Origin: Bradyrhizobium sp. DOA9
GTDB taxonomy: Bacteria; Pseudomonadota; Alphaproteobacteria; Rhizobiales; Xanthobacteraceae
Reading direction: 5' to 3'
Assembly (NCBI RefSeq): GCF_000617845.2
Contig: NZ_DF820425.1
Span: 2,531,725-2,595,724, forward strand
DNA length: 64,000 nucleotides
Shown: positions 44,964 through 54,132 of the stretch, one piece after another
Numbering within the stretch: position 1 is the stretch's first letter
How the letters are laid out: each line of letters begins with the position of its first letter
The notes under the pieces: model-generated
Told to the model about the DNA's origin: nothing
Databases searched by the model: none
Seen by the model: only the letters and a program-made list of their open reading frames with translations
Translations under genes and position numbers: made by a program

Positions 44964-46643
44964 ATGCGCATCACCGCCAGATATTTGGCAACCACGGGCC
45001 TGGTCCTGGTGACCACGGCCCTCGCAGCCCCGTCACGGGCGGCCAACGTGGACGCCACATCGGCGATCGACACGGTGACCGTCTATCCCGACGGCGCCAC
45101 CATCACCCGCATCATTTCCTTGGATCTCGCCTCCGGCGATTCGACGCTCGTCGCCAAGGACTTTCCGCTCTCGCTTGATCCGTCTTCCCTCCGCGTCGAA
45201 GGCGAGGCGGGCGCCAAGCTCACCATCGGCACGATCGATGCGCGCCCGCCGAAGGCCGCGCCGCCGGTCAACCTGCCCGAGCTCGACAAGCGCCTCGAAG
45301 CGCTGAAGGATCAACGGGCCGATCTGCAGGGTGCGATCGACTCGGCCAATGCCCGGCGCAAGTTCGCACAGCATTTTGCCGAGGCTTCGCCGGCCGGCCT
45401 CGGCGAGAAGGGCGAGGCGCGCCCGATCGCCGAATGGCGCGCGGCCTTCGCCGCGGTCGCCGAGGAGGTCGCGACCGCCGACAGCGCCATTCGCGAGGCC
45501 ACGCGAAAACAGCGCGAGCTCGACCGCCAGATCGCCGAGCTGGAGGCCGAGCGCTCGGCCAAGCCGCCGAGCAAGCTGGAAGTACGGATCGACGTCGCCT
45601 CGGCCGCCGCGACCAAGGCGACGCTGCGCGTGACCTATGCCGTGCGCAACGCGCGCTGGGTGCCGCTCTACGACGCCCGGCTCGACACCGGCGCCAAGGA
45701 CCGCAAGCCGCAGCTCGAGCTGGTTCGTCGCGCCGAGGTGACGCAATCCACCGGCGAGGACTGGTCGAACGTGACGCTCGGCGTCTCCACCGTCCGCATC
45801 AGCCGCGGCGGCAGTGCCCCGGAGCTGGGCTCGCTGGTCGCACAATACCCCCACGTGCCGAAGCCACTGGCGCTCGGGACTGCGTCGGATCTGGCGCGGC
45901 CTGCGCCAATGACGCGCCAGGCGCAATCGCCGGCCATGGCCAAGATCGCTGAGGCGGCCGAGTCGCGCGAGCGCGCCGACGAACAGCAGGCGGTTGCCGA
46001 GATCGGCGACTTCCAGGCCACCTTCAAAATTCCCGGCCGCGTCAGCCTCGGCGCCGCCGAGGGCGCCAAGAGCCTTCGCATCGCGTCGGTGAACGTGCCG
46101 GCCGATCTCGCGGTGCGCGCCGCGCCGGTGCTGGATCCGACCGCGTTCCTCGAAGCCAGCTTCAAGCAGACCGACGATGCGACCCTGCTGCCGGGCAAGG
46201 TCGCGATCTATCGCGATGGCACCTTCGTCGGCCGCGGCAAGATCACCGCGTCCGCCAAGGACGACATCGTGCGGCTCGGCTTCGGCGCCGACGACAAGGT
46301 CAGAATCGAGCGCGCGGTGCTCAAGCGCAACGAGGGTTCGGCCGGCCTGCTCGTGACGACGTCGAAGACCGACGAGCGCGCGTTCAAGACCACGATCCGC
46401 AACGGCCACGATTTCCCGATTCGTGTCGCGATCGAGGATCAGCTGCCGGTCAGCGAGAACGAGGACATCGTCGTCGAGATGCTGCCCTCGAGCACCCAGC
46501 CGACCGCAACCAATATCCGCGACAAGCGCGGCGTGCTGGAATGGTCGTTCGACGCCAAGCCCGGCGAGGCCCGCGACATCAACTTCGCCTGGCGCATCCG
46601 CTGGCCGAAGGACAAGAGCATGGTGATCGTCCCGGCGGGGTAG
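44964..46643 (+). CDS. MuiA-like protein (DUF4139)
   Basis: A 559-residue secreted protein with a signal peptide ending near APSRAA, a DUF4140-like N-terminal domain (TVYPDGATITRIISLDL), a coiled-coil stretch (about 105-190) and a C-terminal DUF4139 domain (VTYAVRNARWVPLYDARLDT, TGEDWSNVTLGVSTV). The family is called mucoidy inhibitor MuiA after one member, but the molecular role is unknown. GGAGG lies seven bases before the ATG. The gene stands alone, next to the IS5 element. Confidence 0.88.
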   Translation: MRITARYLATTGLVLVTTALAAPSRAANVDATSAIDTVTVYPDGATITRIISLDLASGDSTLVAKDFPLSLDPSSLRVEGEAGAKLTIGTIDARPPKAAPPVNLPELDKRLEALKDQRADLQGAIDSANARRKFAQHFAEASPAGLGEKGEARPIAEWRAAFAAVAEEVATADSAIREATRKQRELDRQIAELEAERSAKPPSKLEVRIDVASAAATKATLRVTYAVRNARWVPLYDARLDTGAKDRKPQLELVRRAEVTQSTGEDWSNVTLGVSTVRISRGGSAPELGSLVAQYPHVPKPLALGTASDLARPAPMTRQAQSPAMAKIAEAAESRERADEQQAVAEIGDFQATFKIPGRVSLGAAEGAKSLRIASVNVPADLAVRAAPVLDPTAFLEASFKQTDDATLLPGKVAIYRDGTFVGRGKITASAKDDIVRLGFGADDKVRIERAVLKRNEGSAGLLVTTSKTDERAFKTTIRNGHDFPIRVAIEDQLPVSENEDIVVEMLPSSTQPTATNIRDKRGVLEWSFDAKPGEARDINFAWRIRWPKDKSMVIVPAG

Positions 46644-46665
46644 CCCCGGTCGCGCCACAAAGGAG

Positions 46666-46687
46666 GTGCGCTCCCTCTCCCGCTTGC
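46666..46687 (+). repeat. left arm of a palindromic repeat split by IS5
   Basis: GTGCGCTCCCTCTCCCGCTT and the following GC form the start of a hairpin repeat whose continuation (GGGAGAGGGCTGGGGTGAG) lies across the insertion at 47897. The joined sequence reads CTCCCTCTCCCGCTTGCGGG with its complementary arm, a repeat familiar from Bradyrhizobium intergenic regions. Confidence 0.75.
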
Positions 46688-47890
46688 GAGAGCTTTGCGT
46701 AATGAGTTGTGCTGGAGTGAAGTTCGATATGGGGCTTTTTTTGAACGGCCTCGCGTAGCCCCAGAGGGGTGGGGCGTCTGTTTTTCGTGGCCGCGGGGTA
46801 GCGGCGGGTGGTGGTCACGCTGCGGCTCCTATCGGGCACAGCACCGCCCATCGTTTGAGGTTCATGGCGAGGCAGATCAGGCGCAGATGCGTCTGATTGC
46901 GCGCCAAACCCAGATAGCGAGCGCGCGCCCAGCGGTAGCTGCCCTTGAGGCGCGCGAAGACCTGCTCGACCGGTGCGCGGCGCTTTCCCACGGCATTGTT
47001 GAAGCGCTTCTGCCGCTCGGTGAGCGGATGATGCTTGTTCGGCCGGAACATCAGCCTCGGCTTGATTCCTCGCGCGGCGAGCCCGCTGCGGCGCTTGTGC
47101 TTGTCATAGGCTTGGTCGGCATAGACCGCCTTCTCATCACCACAGACCAGTTCGTCGGCGGGCACTGTGTCGTTGACCGCAGCGTCGGTCAGCTTGCTGC
47201 GGCGGACGATGGCCGAACCCTGATCCATGCCGATATGGGCTTTGTAGCCGAAGTACCGCTTGCCGCCCTTCTTGGTCCAGCGCGCATCTGGATCGCGCTT
47301 GCTGTTGACCAGCTTGCTCGGTTCACGACCGTCCGGGCCGGGCGGCTGCGGGTCCTCTGGCGGCTTCGGCGGCTTTACTGCTGCCGAGATCAGGCTCGCA
47401 TCGATCAATGTGCCCCGGCGCAGCACCAGCCCGCGGGCGTCGATCTGATGCAGGATCTCGGCGAACAGCTTCTCGTCCAGACCGGCTCGCTGCAAAGCCT
47501 CGCGGAATCGCCAGATCGTCGTGTGGTCAGGCGTCTCGTCGCTCAGCACAAAGCCGCAGAAGGCTCGGAACGAGGCCCGGTCGTCGAGCGCTTCCTCGAG
47601 CGCCGGATCGGAAAGCCCATACCATTGCTGCAGCAGCAGCGCCTTGAACAGCACCAGTCGCGGTTAGGGCGGAGGGCCGCGCTCCGGCTCCGGAAGACCA
47701 CCCAGCACTCTTTCCACAGCCGCCCAGTCGACCAGTTCGCCAATCCGCTTCAGCACCGCATTACCCTTCCCCTGCCGCGATACCAGCGCGTCCGCGAAGC
47801 TCGGTTGCCCAACCTCTCGATATGCCATCCGAATCCGCCTCCACCACAGGCCCTAGAGAATCGCAAATCCTCCTCTTGTGCAAAGCTCTC
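46688..47890 (-). mobile_element. IS5-family insertion sequence
   Basis: A 1203-bp element bounded by 11-base inverted ends (GAGAGCTTTGC at 46688-46698 and its complement at 47880-47890) and flanked by the six-base direct repeat GCTTGC (46682-46687 and 47891-47896). Removing the element and one repeat copy restores the palindromic host repeat exactly, which supports these borders. It carries one transposase gene with an in-frame stop. A six-base duplication is not the usual IS5 value, so the ends should be confirmed. Confidence 0.8.
46815..47828 (-). pseudogene. IS5-family transposase with one nonsense codon
   Basis: The full frame would encode 337 residues, starting MAYREVGQPSFADALVSRQG at 47828. 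Codon 55 is TAA (complement of 47664-47666), in the place of a Tyr (PPPYPRL in relatives I recall), so the chain is cut after 54 residues. Downstream all parts are intact: the IS5 DDE residues in GTLIDASLIS, VYADQAYD and RAPVEQVFARLKG. A restart at GTG 47654 would lack 58 residues. The single change suggests recent inactivation. Confidence 0.88.
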
Positions 47891-47997
47891 GCTTGCGGGA
47901 GAGGGCTGGGGTGAGGGCTCTCACCTCTCGGGGATTGTCCCGTTGTGGAGACACCCTCTCCCCAACACTCCCCCGCAAAGCGGGGGAGGGAGCGCAC
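47891..47997 (+). repeat. right part of the palindromic repeat split by IS5
   Basis: After the GCTTGC repeat comes GGGAGAGGGCTGGGGTGAG, a short spacer, then ACACCCTCTCCCCAACACTC and a hairpin CCCCCGCAAAGCGGGGG ending in GAGCGCAC. The end is the inverse of the left start (GTGCGCTCCC at 46666), so the whole forms one large inverted-repeat element interrupted by IS5. Confidence 0.75.
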
Positions 47998-48021
47998 CGT
48001 CTTTGCCAGAAACAGGATTGG

Positions 48022-48096
48022 CTAAATTCCAGTCTGTACCGCCCGCATCGACTGCGGCAGCACATACGGCACGCCGTCAACCTGATGCGCCGTGCT
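48022..48096 (-). pseudogene. possible C-terminal remnant of heme ABC ATPase (hmuV)
   Basis: Just behind hmuT and in another frame, the minus strand encodes a tail containing HQVDGVPYVLPQSMRAVQTG before a TAG stop at 48022. The DGVPYVLPQS ending resembles the C-terminus I recall for HmuV heme ATPases, which normally lie downstream of hmuT and hmuU. There is no start and no ATPase motif, so if this is right, hmuU and nearly all of hmuV have been deleted. The call rests on memory of a short motif. Confidence 0.35.
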
Positions 48097-48115
48097 TCGA
48101 TCCCGACGGCCACGC

Positions 48116-49066
48116 TCATTGCCGGCAATTCGCCGTCGACAGCGCCGACGTGAACGCGCCGTCCGCGGCCAGGGCCGGATAGAGCTTGACCGAGAGATCG
48201 CGCGCCGCGGCCGCGGTGCGCGGCCCGAAGCCGAGCAGATAAAGCCCATCCATGGTGATGAAGCTCTTGTTGGCCGCGACCGGCGTCAGCGCAAAGGCGG
48301 GATGCGTGTAGACCGCATCGGCCTGCAGCGAATCCTTGCCGCGCTCGATCGACAGCACGACATCGGGCCTCGCGGCCACGATCGCCTCGTCGCTGATGAC
48401 TTTATAGCCGTCGTAATCGTGGACCGCGTTGGCCGCGCGCGCGAGCTGGATGATCTCGTCCGCCGCGGTCTTGTGGCCCGCCACCATCGCTCGCCCGTTC
48501 TGGAGCGACATCACGAACAGCACCCGCACCGGCTTCGTCACCTTGGCGCGCAGGACACGGAGCTGCGCAAGATCGGCGCCGACCGCGGCGCTGAGACATC
48601 CGGCACGCGCATCGACGCCCATGGCGTGGCCGACCAGCTTGATCTTCTCGATCAGGCCTTCCTCGGAAAAGGTCTCGGGTACCAGCACCAGCGGCACCTT
48701 CGCCCTCTCCAGGATGTCCATGGTCTCGCGCGGGCCCGAGCCCTGGATCGCCAGGATCAGCGTCGGGTTGAGACCGAGCACGCCTTCGGCCGAGATCTGG
48801 CGCATATAGCCGACATTCGGCTTGTCTTGCAGTGCTGCCGCCGGATAGAGGCTCGTGGTGTCGACGCCGACCAGCCGGCTCTCCAGCCCGAGCGCGTAGA
48901 GGATCTCGGTGATGGCGCCGCCGATCGACACCGTGCGGGCAAAATCGGTAACAGCGACGTCGCGATTGCGCGCGTCATGCACAATGATGCCCGCGGCGTG
49001 AGCGATAGACCCGAACGCGAGTCCGCCGGAGAGCAGGAGACTGGCGAGGGTGCTGCAAGATGTCAT
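48116..49066 (-). CDS. hmuT: heme ABC importer periplasmic binding protein
   Basis: A 316-residue protein with a signal peptide ending near SIAHAAG and a class III binding-protein fold. DFARTVSIGGAITEILYALG, LLGVDTTSLYP-like GVDTTSLYPAAAL and LLGFGPRTAAAARDL are HmuT signatures. It would hand heme to the HmuUV transporter, but hmuU and hmuV are not downstream; a repeat and an IS follow instead. The last dozen residues (AFTSALSTANCRQ) look atypical and may come from a deletion joint. hemP ends five bases before its start. Confidence 0.88.
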   Translation of the reverse strand: MTSCSTLASLLLSGGLAFGSIAHAAGIIVHDARNRDVAVTDFARTVSIGGAITEILYALGLESRLVGVDTTSLYPAAALQDKPNVGYMRQISAEGVLGLNPTLILAIQGSGPRETMDILERAKVPLVLVPETFSEEGLIEKIKLVGHAMGVDARAGCLSAAVGADLAQLRVLRAKVTKPVRVLFVMSLQNGRAMVAGHKTAADEIIQLARAANAVHDYDGYKVISDEAIVAARPDVVLSIERGKDSLQADAVYTHPAFALTPVAANKSFITMDGLYLLGFGPRTAAAARDLSVKLYPALAADGAFTSALSTANCRQ

Positions 49067-49071
49067 TGCAG

Positions 49072-49278
49072 TTACTTCGTCAGGATCAGCTTGTTCTGCG
49101 ACGTCAGCCGCAGGCGATAGCTGTCCTCGCCATGCGCGATGATGATCTCGCGTTCGGCTGCAAACAGCTCCCGGCTGTCGATCCGGCTCCCTCGCATGGT
49201 GAGGGTTCGCGTTGCCGCAGGAGGGCTTTGTGCCGGTCCTGCCGCATTGCCGCTGCTGTCTCCTGACGTTGCTGACAT
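49072..49278 (-). CDS. hemP: hemin uptake protein HemP/HmuP
   Basis: A 68-residue protein. The conserved core RGSRIDSRELFAAEREIIIAHG and EDSYRLRLTSQNKLILTK at the C-terminus identify HemP/HmuP, a small protein needed with Irr to activate the heme receptor gene hmuR in Bradyrhizobium. ATG at 49278 gives the expected length; the N-terminal third is low complexity. It precedes hmuT by five bases. Upstream there is an AT-rich stretch with TTACA...TGTAA arms (49359-49380), of unknown meaning. Confidence 0.9.
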   Translation of the reverse strand: MSATSGDSSGNAAGPAQSPPAATRTLTMRGSRIDSRELFAAEREIIIAHGEDSYRLRLTSQNKLILTK

Positions 49279-49404
49279 TGTCGGTGCGATGCGCTTTCGA
49301 AAGCTGGAGTACCGCCCGTTTGTACAGGCGGCGCCAAGCGCATTCCAACCGTCGCAATTTACAATCGATATAAACTGTAACCTGATGTCATTGACCGCCA
49401 TGAC

Positions 49405-49434
49405 TCTCCCTCCCGCGGAAAAGCGGGAGGGAGA
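49405..49434 (-). terminator. hairpin behind phytase-like gene
   Basis: A perfect 12-base stem (TCTCCCTCCCGC and complement, loop GGAAAA) lies 12 bases behind the stop of the phytase-like gene. It lacks a T run, and its sequence is related to the CTCCC repeats nearby, so it may be a repeat that also stops transcription. Confidence 0.6.
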
Positions 49435-49445
49435 GCGAGCTGCGG

Positions 49446-50801
49446 CTACTTCGCCTTCAGGAAATCCGCGACCTCGAGCAGCACGAACTCGTTGTCGTCG
49501 GCCTTGTTGGGATCGCGGCTGGAAGAGAACGGTAGGTTGTTGTCGTTGCCGACGATGATGTGGGTGTCGTCGACGCGATCGACGTTCTCGATGGTGAAGA
49601 ACGGGAAGGTGTAGACGCCGTCGTTGAGCGGCTTCTTCGCCTTCTTGTCGGGATCCCTGATCTTCATCAGGTCGATATAGCCGATCTTGCGCACGGGCTT
49701 GCCGACATTGGCGTCGGTGAGCTCGATCTTGTAGACGCGCTTGAACTTGGCGAGGTCGGGGAAGCAGCTCTCGCCGCGCTGGCCCTGCGGGCAGGCCTTG
49801 TCGGCGGTGCCTTCGCCGTTGTCGCGCTCGATGATCAGGCCGGAGGCCTGGTCGATCATGTTGAAGTCGCCGATGGCGTTGCCGTTCTGCTCGAACACAT
49901 AGTGCCAAAAGCGGCCGGTGAATTTTTCCGCGGCGACGTCGAATTCGAGGATGCGGGCGGCTTCCCTGCCGTCGACCTTCTCCCAATCCTTCTTCTCGGC
50001 GTCCCACAGCGGTCCTTCGAGCAGGCCGTAGAGGAACTTGCCGTCCTTCGACGCGGCAAAGCCCTCGTATCCCTTCGAGCGGCGAAGATTGACATTGGTG
50101 TAGGTTGCGCCGGGCGCTGCCGGCGTGCCCACCGCCCAATTGTCCGGCGAGCGCACCGGCTTGCCGTCGGCGATCGTGTCGAACACGCCGAGAACCTTGC
50201 CGGTCTTGTCCGCCTTCAGGATGTAGGGGCCGAACTCGTCGCCGATCCAGAAGGTATCGCCGATGATCTGGAAACCTTCGGTGTCGAAATCGGAGCCGGT
50301 GAGATAGCGCTTCTGGGTGTCCTCGTGCAGGATGCGGAAGGGGACCTTCTTGTCGGGGTCGTGCAGGAAGATGCTCTCCAGCCGCTCGATCTTGCCGCCG
50401 GCCCAATCCATCTTGTAGCGGTTGAGGTAAAGCATCGAATCCGGCGAGTTGGCGCGCGCGCCCATGCCGTTGTCGGTGAGGACCCAGAACGTGCCGTCGG
50501 GCATGGTCTTGATGCCGGAATGGCCCTGCAGCGGCTGGCCCTTGAACGGCAGCGTCACGCCGGTCGGACGCTCGAAGGACTTGCCCATGACGGTGCCGAG
50601 CGCGTCGACCCGCTTGCCGGTGGTATATTTGCCCGCCGTCTTCAGATCGGCGGGGGCATCGGCCGGCGCCTCGATGAACGTTTCGGCCGGCATCACCACG
50701 TGGCCGGCGAGCCTGGCGGGGAATTCGCCCTCGCTCTGCGCGAGCGCAGTGCTCGCGGTGAGAATGATCGTGGCGACGGTGCAAAGAAAAGTCGCGCGCA
50801 T
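49446..50801 (-). CDS. esterase-like activity of phytase family protein
   Basis: A 451-residue secreted protein with a signal peptide ending at TALAQ and a phytase-like beta-propeller domain. GHSGIKTMPDGTFWVLTDNGMG, FDTEGFQIIGDTFWIGDEFGP and TIENVDRVDDTHIIVGNDNN are family landmarks. Such proteins may hydrolyse phosphate esters, but most have not been tested. AGGAG lies seven bases before ATG 50801. It stands alone, between the heme genes and a metallo-hydrolase gene. Confidence 0.85.
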   Translation of the reverse strand: MRATFLCTVATIILTASTALAQSEGEFPARLAGHVVMPAETFIEAPADAPADLKTAGKYTTGKRVDALGTVMGKSFERPTGVTLPFKGQPLQGHSGIKTMPDGTFWVLTDNGMGARANSPDSMLYLNRYKMDWAGGKIERLESIFLHDPDKKVPFRILHEDTQKRYLTGSDFDTEGFQIIGDTFWIGDEFGPYILKADKTGKVLGVFDTIADGKPVRSPDNWAVGTPAAPGATYTNVNLRRSKGYEGFAASKDGKFLYGLLEGPLWDAEKKDWEKVDGREAARILEFDVAAEKFTGRFWHYVFEQNGNAIGDFNMIDQASGLIIERDNGEGTADKACPQGQRGESCFPDLAKFKRVYKIELTDANVGKPVRKIGYIDLMKIRDPDKKAKKPLNDGVYTFPFFTIENVDRVDDTHIIVGNDNNLPFSSSRDPNKADDNEFVLLEVADFLKAK

Positions 50802-50941
50802 GTGCGTCTCCTGTTGGCGGACGCAACGCTTATGCGGATCGCATGTTGCAGTATTGTGAAGCCGGGCCAAAGGCCGCAGGGCCCGGTTACTCCTTTATCG
50901 CGCGGGTGAGTCGCAGCGCATCGCAAGCGCCGCAGCCGGCA

Positions 50942-51910
50942 TCACACGCCCTCATAGACCAGCCTGGTGAAGTAGCCGGGATCCACCAAGAACTGCCCCC
51001 ATATCGCGTCGAATGCGGCCGTGGGCTTGGCGGCAACAATCTCGTCGCGCGACTTTCCCTGTTTCTTGAGATTGCCGACATTGTCCCTGATCGCGACCAG
51101 CATGTCGCGGAATGCCTGCAGCTCCGCCTTGTTGCTGACGGGCTTGCCGTGACCGGGAATGATGATGGTGTCGTTGTTGGCCGCCGCCAGATTGGCATCC
51201 GACGCCGCGATCATGCCGTTGATGCTGCCGCCGGTCGAATAATCGATGAACGGATAGATGCGGTTCCAGTAGGTGTCACCGGCATGCAGGATGTTGGCCT
51301 CGGTAAACATCACCGAGATGTCGCCGTCGGTATGTGCCGGCCCATAGTAATTCAATGCAATCGATGCGCCGTTGACCTTGAGATGATGCTCCTTGGCGAA
51401 CACCTCGGCCGGGACGGCGCTGGCGGGCAGGGCGAGGAAATTATAGTCCCAGTCCTCGACGCGCTGAACGACGGAGAGGTGCTTGCGGGTATTTTCGTGG
51501 GCAATGATCTTGGCGCCGGCCGCCTGCAGCCATTCATTGCCGTCGGCGTGGTCGAAGTGCCAGTGCGTATTGATGAGGTGCGCGATCGGCTCCTTGCCGA
51601 GTTCGGCCAGCGCCTTGGTGAGCTGAGGGCGCGAGACGCCGATGCCGGCGTCGACCAGAAGCTTGCCGTCAGGTCCCGTGAGGACGGCGATGTTGCCGCC
51701 GGATCCTTCCAGCACGCTGATATTGTTGCGCAGCTTGGTGGTCGTGATCGGGGACGTTGCCGCACTGTCCTTGATCACGCTGACGAGGCCTCGCGCCTCT
51801 GCGAAGGCCTGTCGCGGCGTGAGCCACCCGGCGGTGGCAGTGAAAGCGCCGCCGATACAGCACAGACAAAAGCCGCGTCGTGACAACGAAGGAAGCTCTG
51901 ACGATCCCAT
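50942..51910 (-). CDS. metallo-beta-lactamase-fold hydrolase, Tat-exported
   Basis: A 322-residue protein with a Tat signal (LSRRGFCLCCIGGAF) and a metallo-beta-lactamase fold. NTHWHFDHADGNE is the zinc-binding HxHxDH motif, with further ligands in GPAHTDGD and IIPGHGKPV. It resembles QuiP/SoxH-like periplasmic hydrolases. The substrate is unknown. It may be read with other genes on this strand, but gaps of 140 and 180 bases on both sides suggest a single gene. Confidence 0.88.
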   Translation of the reverse strand: MGSSELPSLSRRGFCLCCIGGAFTATAGWLTPRQAFAEARGLVSVIKDSAATSPITTTKLRNNISVLEGSGGNIAVLTGPDGKLLVDAGIGVSRPQLTKALAELGKEPIAHLINTHWHFDHADGNEWLQAAGAKIIAHENTRKHLSVVQRVEDWDYNFLALPASAVPAEVFAKEHHLKVNGASIALNYYGPAHTDGDISVMFTEANILHAGDTYWNRIYPFIDYSTGGSINGMIAASDANLAAANNDTIIIPGHGKPVSNKAELQAFRDMLVAIRDNVGNLKKQGKSRDEIVAAKPTAAFDAIWGQFLVDPGYFTRLVYEGV

Positions 51911-52092
51911 GCAATCCTCGCTTTCCTCGATACTTGTTGGCGGCGCCTATGATCGAACCGGCCGCAAGGACCGGGGGATAGCACCAAAGAAGGCAAGCGA
52001 TCTACCAGGATGGCACGATTATGGTCGCGCGGACGCTGTCGAATCTCACGAGGGCAGCCGCAGGTGCGGCGCCCTCGCGAAATCCGACAGGG

Positions 52093-53106
52093 TCAGGCGA
52101 TTTTGCGGGCCAGGAAATCGCGGATCAGGGGCGTGACCTCGTCGAACCTGTCCTCGAGCAGGAAATGACCGGAATTGATCAGATGAAATTCCGCCTGGGG
52201 CAGGTCGCGCTTGTAGGGATGGGCACCGTCGGCAGGAAAGATGAAATCGTTCTTGCCCCAGACGATCAGCGTCGGCGGCTTGTGCTTGCGAAAGTAGGCC
52301 TGCACCGCCGGATATAGCGGCAGATTGGTTCGATAGTCGTAGAACATGTCGAGCTGGACGTCATTGTTGCCCGGCCGGTCCAGAAGTGCCTGGTCGTGGA
52401 TCCAGTTGTCGGGCGAGATTCGGCTCACGTCGGACATGCCGTCGGTGTACTGGAACTTGGTCGTCTCCAGCGTCAACAGCTTCAGCAGGGCCTGACGGCT
52501 CGTCGCGGACCCGTCGGCCCAGTATTGCTTGATCGGATTCCAGAACTCCTTCAGTCCTTCGTCGTAGGCGTTGCCATTCTGGACGATGAGGCCGCTGACG
52601 CGCTCGGGATGCTTCAGCGCCAGCCGCCAGCCCACGGGAGCACCGTAGTCCATGACGTACATCGCGTAGCGCTTGACGCCGAGCTGGTCCAGCAGGCCGT
52701 CGACGAGCTCGCCGAAGCGATCGAACGTGTACTTGAATGTCGTGCGCGGCGGCATGTCGCTCTGGCCGTAGCCGGGATAATCGGGAGCGATCACGTGATA
52801 CCGATCCGCCAGCGCAGGGATCAGGTTGCGGAACATGTGGGAGGAGGTCGGAAAGCCGTGCAGCAGCAGCACCACGGGTGCATCCTTCGGCCCTGCCTCG
52901 CGGTAGAAGATCTTGATCCCGTCGATGGTCTTGGTCCGATGAAACGTGACCGGATAGGCGGCGCCGGTCCCGGAGCGATCGCGTTGCGGCTTCGCCGCGG
53001 AGGCCGGCGTAGCAGCGGCAACGGCAACCCCGGACAAGCCAAGGACGAGGTGTCGGCGATCGAGGCCGGTTGATGGATGTGTGATGCTCTCGGTGGTCAT
53101 GATCAT
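52093..53106 (-). CDS. alpha/beta hydrolase, epoxide hydrolase/dehalogenase-like, exported
   Basis: A 337-residue protein with a Tat-like signal ([23 protein letters not shown]) and an alpha/beta hydrolase domain. [18 protein letters not shown] is the oxyanion-hole region; the nucleophile is Asp in [10 protein letters not shown], as in epoxide hydrolases and haloalkane dehalogenases, and the His is in [12 protein letters not shown] at 53106 or 53100 are both possible. It is divergent from a LysR gene, which probably controls it. Confidence 0.88.
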   Translation of the reverse strand: MIMTTESITHPSTGLDRRHLVLGLSGVAVAAATPASAAKPQRDRSGTGAAYPVTFHRTKTIDGIKIFYREAGPKDAPVVLLLHGFPTSSHMFRNLIPALADRYHVIAPDYPGYGQSDMPPRTTFKYTFDRFGELVDGLLDQLGVKRYAMYVMDYGAPVGWRLALKHPERVSGLIVQNGNAYDEGLKEFWNPIKQYWADGSATSRQALLKLLTLETTKFQYTDGMSDVSRISPDNWIHDQALLDRPGNNDVQLDMFYDYRTNLPLYPAVQAYFRKHKPPTLIVWGKNDFIFPADGAHPYKRDLPQAEFHLINSGHFLLEDRFDEVTPLIRDFLARKIA

Positions 53107-53196
53107 TTTCCAGGCAAGCTTCTAGCCGCCGCATTTCAAAGTCCGCGGCAGGCTTCGGGTAACTGATTGCGACTGGCCGGATCAGTCCATATGATC

Positions 53197-53211
53197 GAGA
53201 AGCTACTTCTC
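53197..53211. promoter_or_regulatory. inverted repeat before LysR gene, possible operator
   Basis: GAGAAG-CTA-CTTCTC lies 23 bases before the LysR start, in the region shared with the divergent hydrolase gene. It could be a regulator site, but it also stands where the ribosome site would be masked in RNA. Confidence 0.35.
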
Positions 53212-53233
53212 AGGTTACGGAAAGACGCGTCTG

Positions 53234-54127
53234 ATGGACCGGCTGGAGGCGATGTCGGTGATCATCGCCGTCAATGATACAGGAAGCTTCTCGGCGGCCT
53301 CGCGGCGCCTTCGCATGCCGGTCGCGACGATCAGCCGAACGGTTGCCGAGCTGGAGGCGCGGCTGAACGCCCAGCTGTTTCAGAGGTCGTCGCGCCAGAT
53401 GACGCTGACCGATGCGGGACGATCCTATATCGAGGCCTGCAAGCGGATCATCGAGCAGGTGGACGAGGCCGAGAGGGAGGTCTCCGGCGAGTACAGAAGT
53501 CCGAAGGGCGATCTCGCGGTCACCTCGCCGTGGGGCCTGGGCCACATGCACCTTCTGCCGATCGCGCTCGAGTTCATGGAGGCCTATCCCGAGATTGCGT
53601 TGCGGCTCGTCCTCACCGATCGCATCGTCAACAGCGTCGAAGAGAATATCGATGTGTCGATTCGAATCGGCAGTCTGCCGGACAGCAACCTGATCGCGAC
53701 ACGGGTCGGCTCGGTGCGGTTCGTGCTCTGTGCCAGTCCCGGATATCTCGCGAAGCGCGGGCATCCGAACGAGCCCGCCGATCTCGCCTCGCACGATTGT
53801 ATCGGCGTCGACAGCGATGCGGCGCCGAAGAGCTGGAAGTTCGTCAAGGGCGGCAGCGAAGTCGCGGTGCCGATACGGTCGAGATTGACGCTGAGCGATT
53901 CCGAGGCCGCGGTCGAGGCTGCAATCGCGGGTGCCGGCATCACGCGCGTGATGTCCTACAAGATGGAGGCCGCGCGGCGGGCCGGCAAGCTCGTCCTCAT
54001 GCTGGAGCAATTCGAGCAGGAGCCCTGGCCCGTGCATATCGTCTATGCGGAGCGAAAGCCGGCGCCGCTCAAGCTCCGCGCCTTTCTGGATTGGGCCACT
54101 CCGCGCCTCAAGGCCCGGCTGGCCTAG
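53234..54127 (+). CDS. LysR-family transcriptional regulator
   Basis: A 297-residue LysR protein with the helix-turn-helix SFSAASRRLRMPVATISRTV near the N-terminus and a substrate-binding domain (about 90-290) of the group that often controls a divergent oxidoreductase or hydrolase gene. The divergent alpha/beta hydrolase gene, 127 bases away, is the likely target. The stop lies five bases from that of a convergent ABC permease. Confidence 0.92.
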   Translation: MDRLEAMSVIIAVNDTGSFSAASRRLRMPVATISRTVAELEARLNAQLFQRSSRQMTLTDAGRSYIEACKRIIEQVDEAEREVSGEYRSPKGDLAVTSPWGLGHMHLLPIALEFMEAYPEIALRLVLTDRIVNSVEENIDVSIRIGSLPDSNLIATRVGSVRFVLCASPGYLAKRGHPNEPADLASHDCIGVDSDAAPKSWKFVKGGSEVAVPIRSRLTLSDSEAAVEAAIAGAGITRVMSYKMEAARRAGKLVLMLEQFEQEPWPVHIVYAERKPAPLKLRAFLDWATPRLKARLA

Positions 54128-54132
54128 TTCGG

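Noticed and set aside
49359..49380. TTACA-N12-TGTAA arms upstream of hemP as an iron or heme operator
   Set aside because: The arms are only five bases and do not match the ICE motif; chance occurrence in AT-rich sequence is likely.
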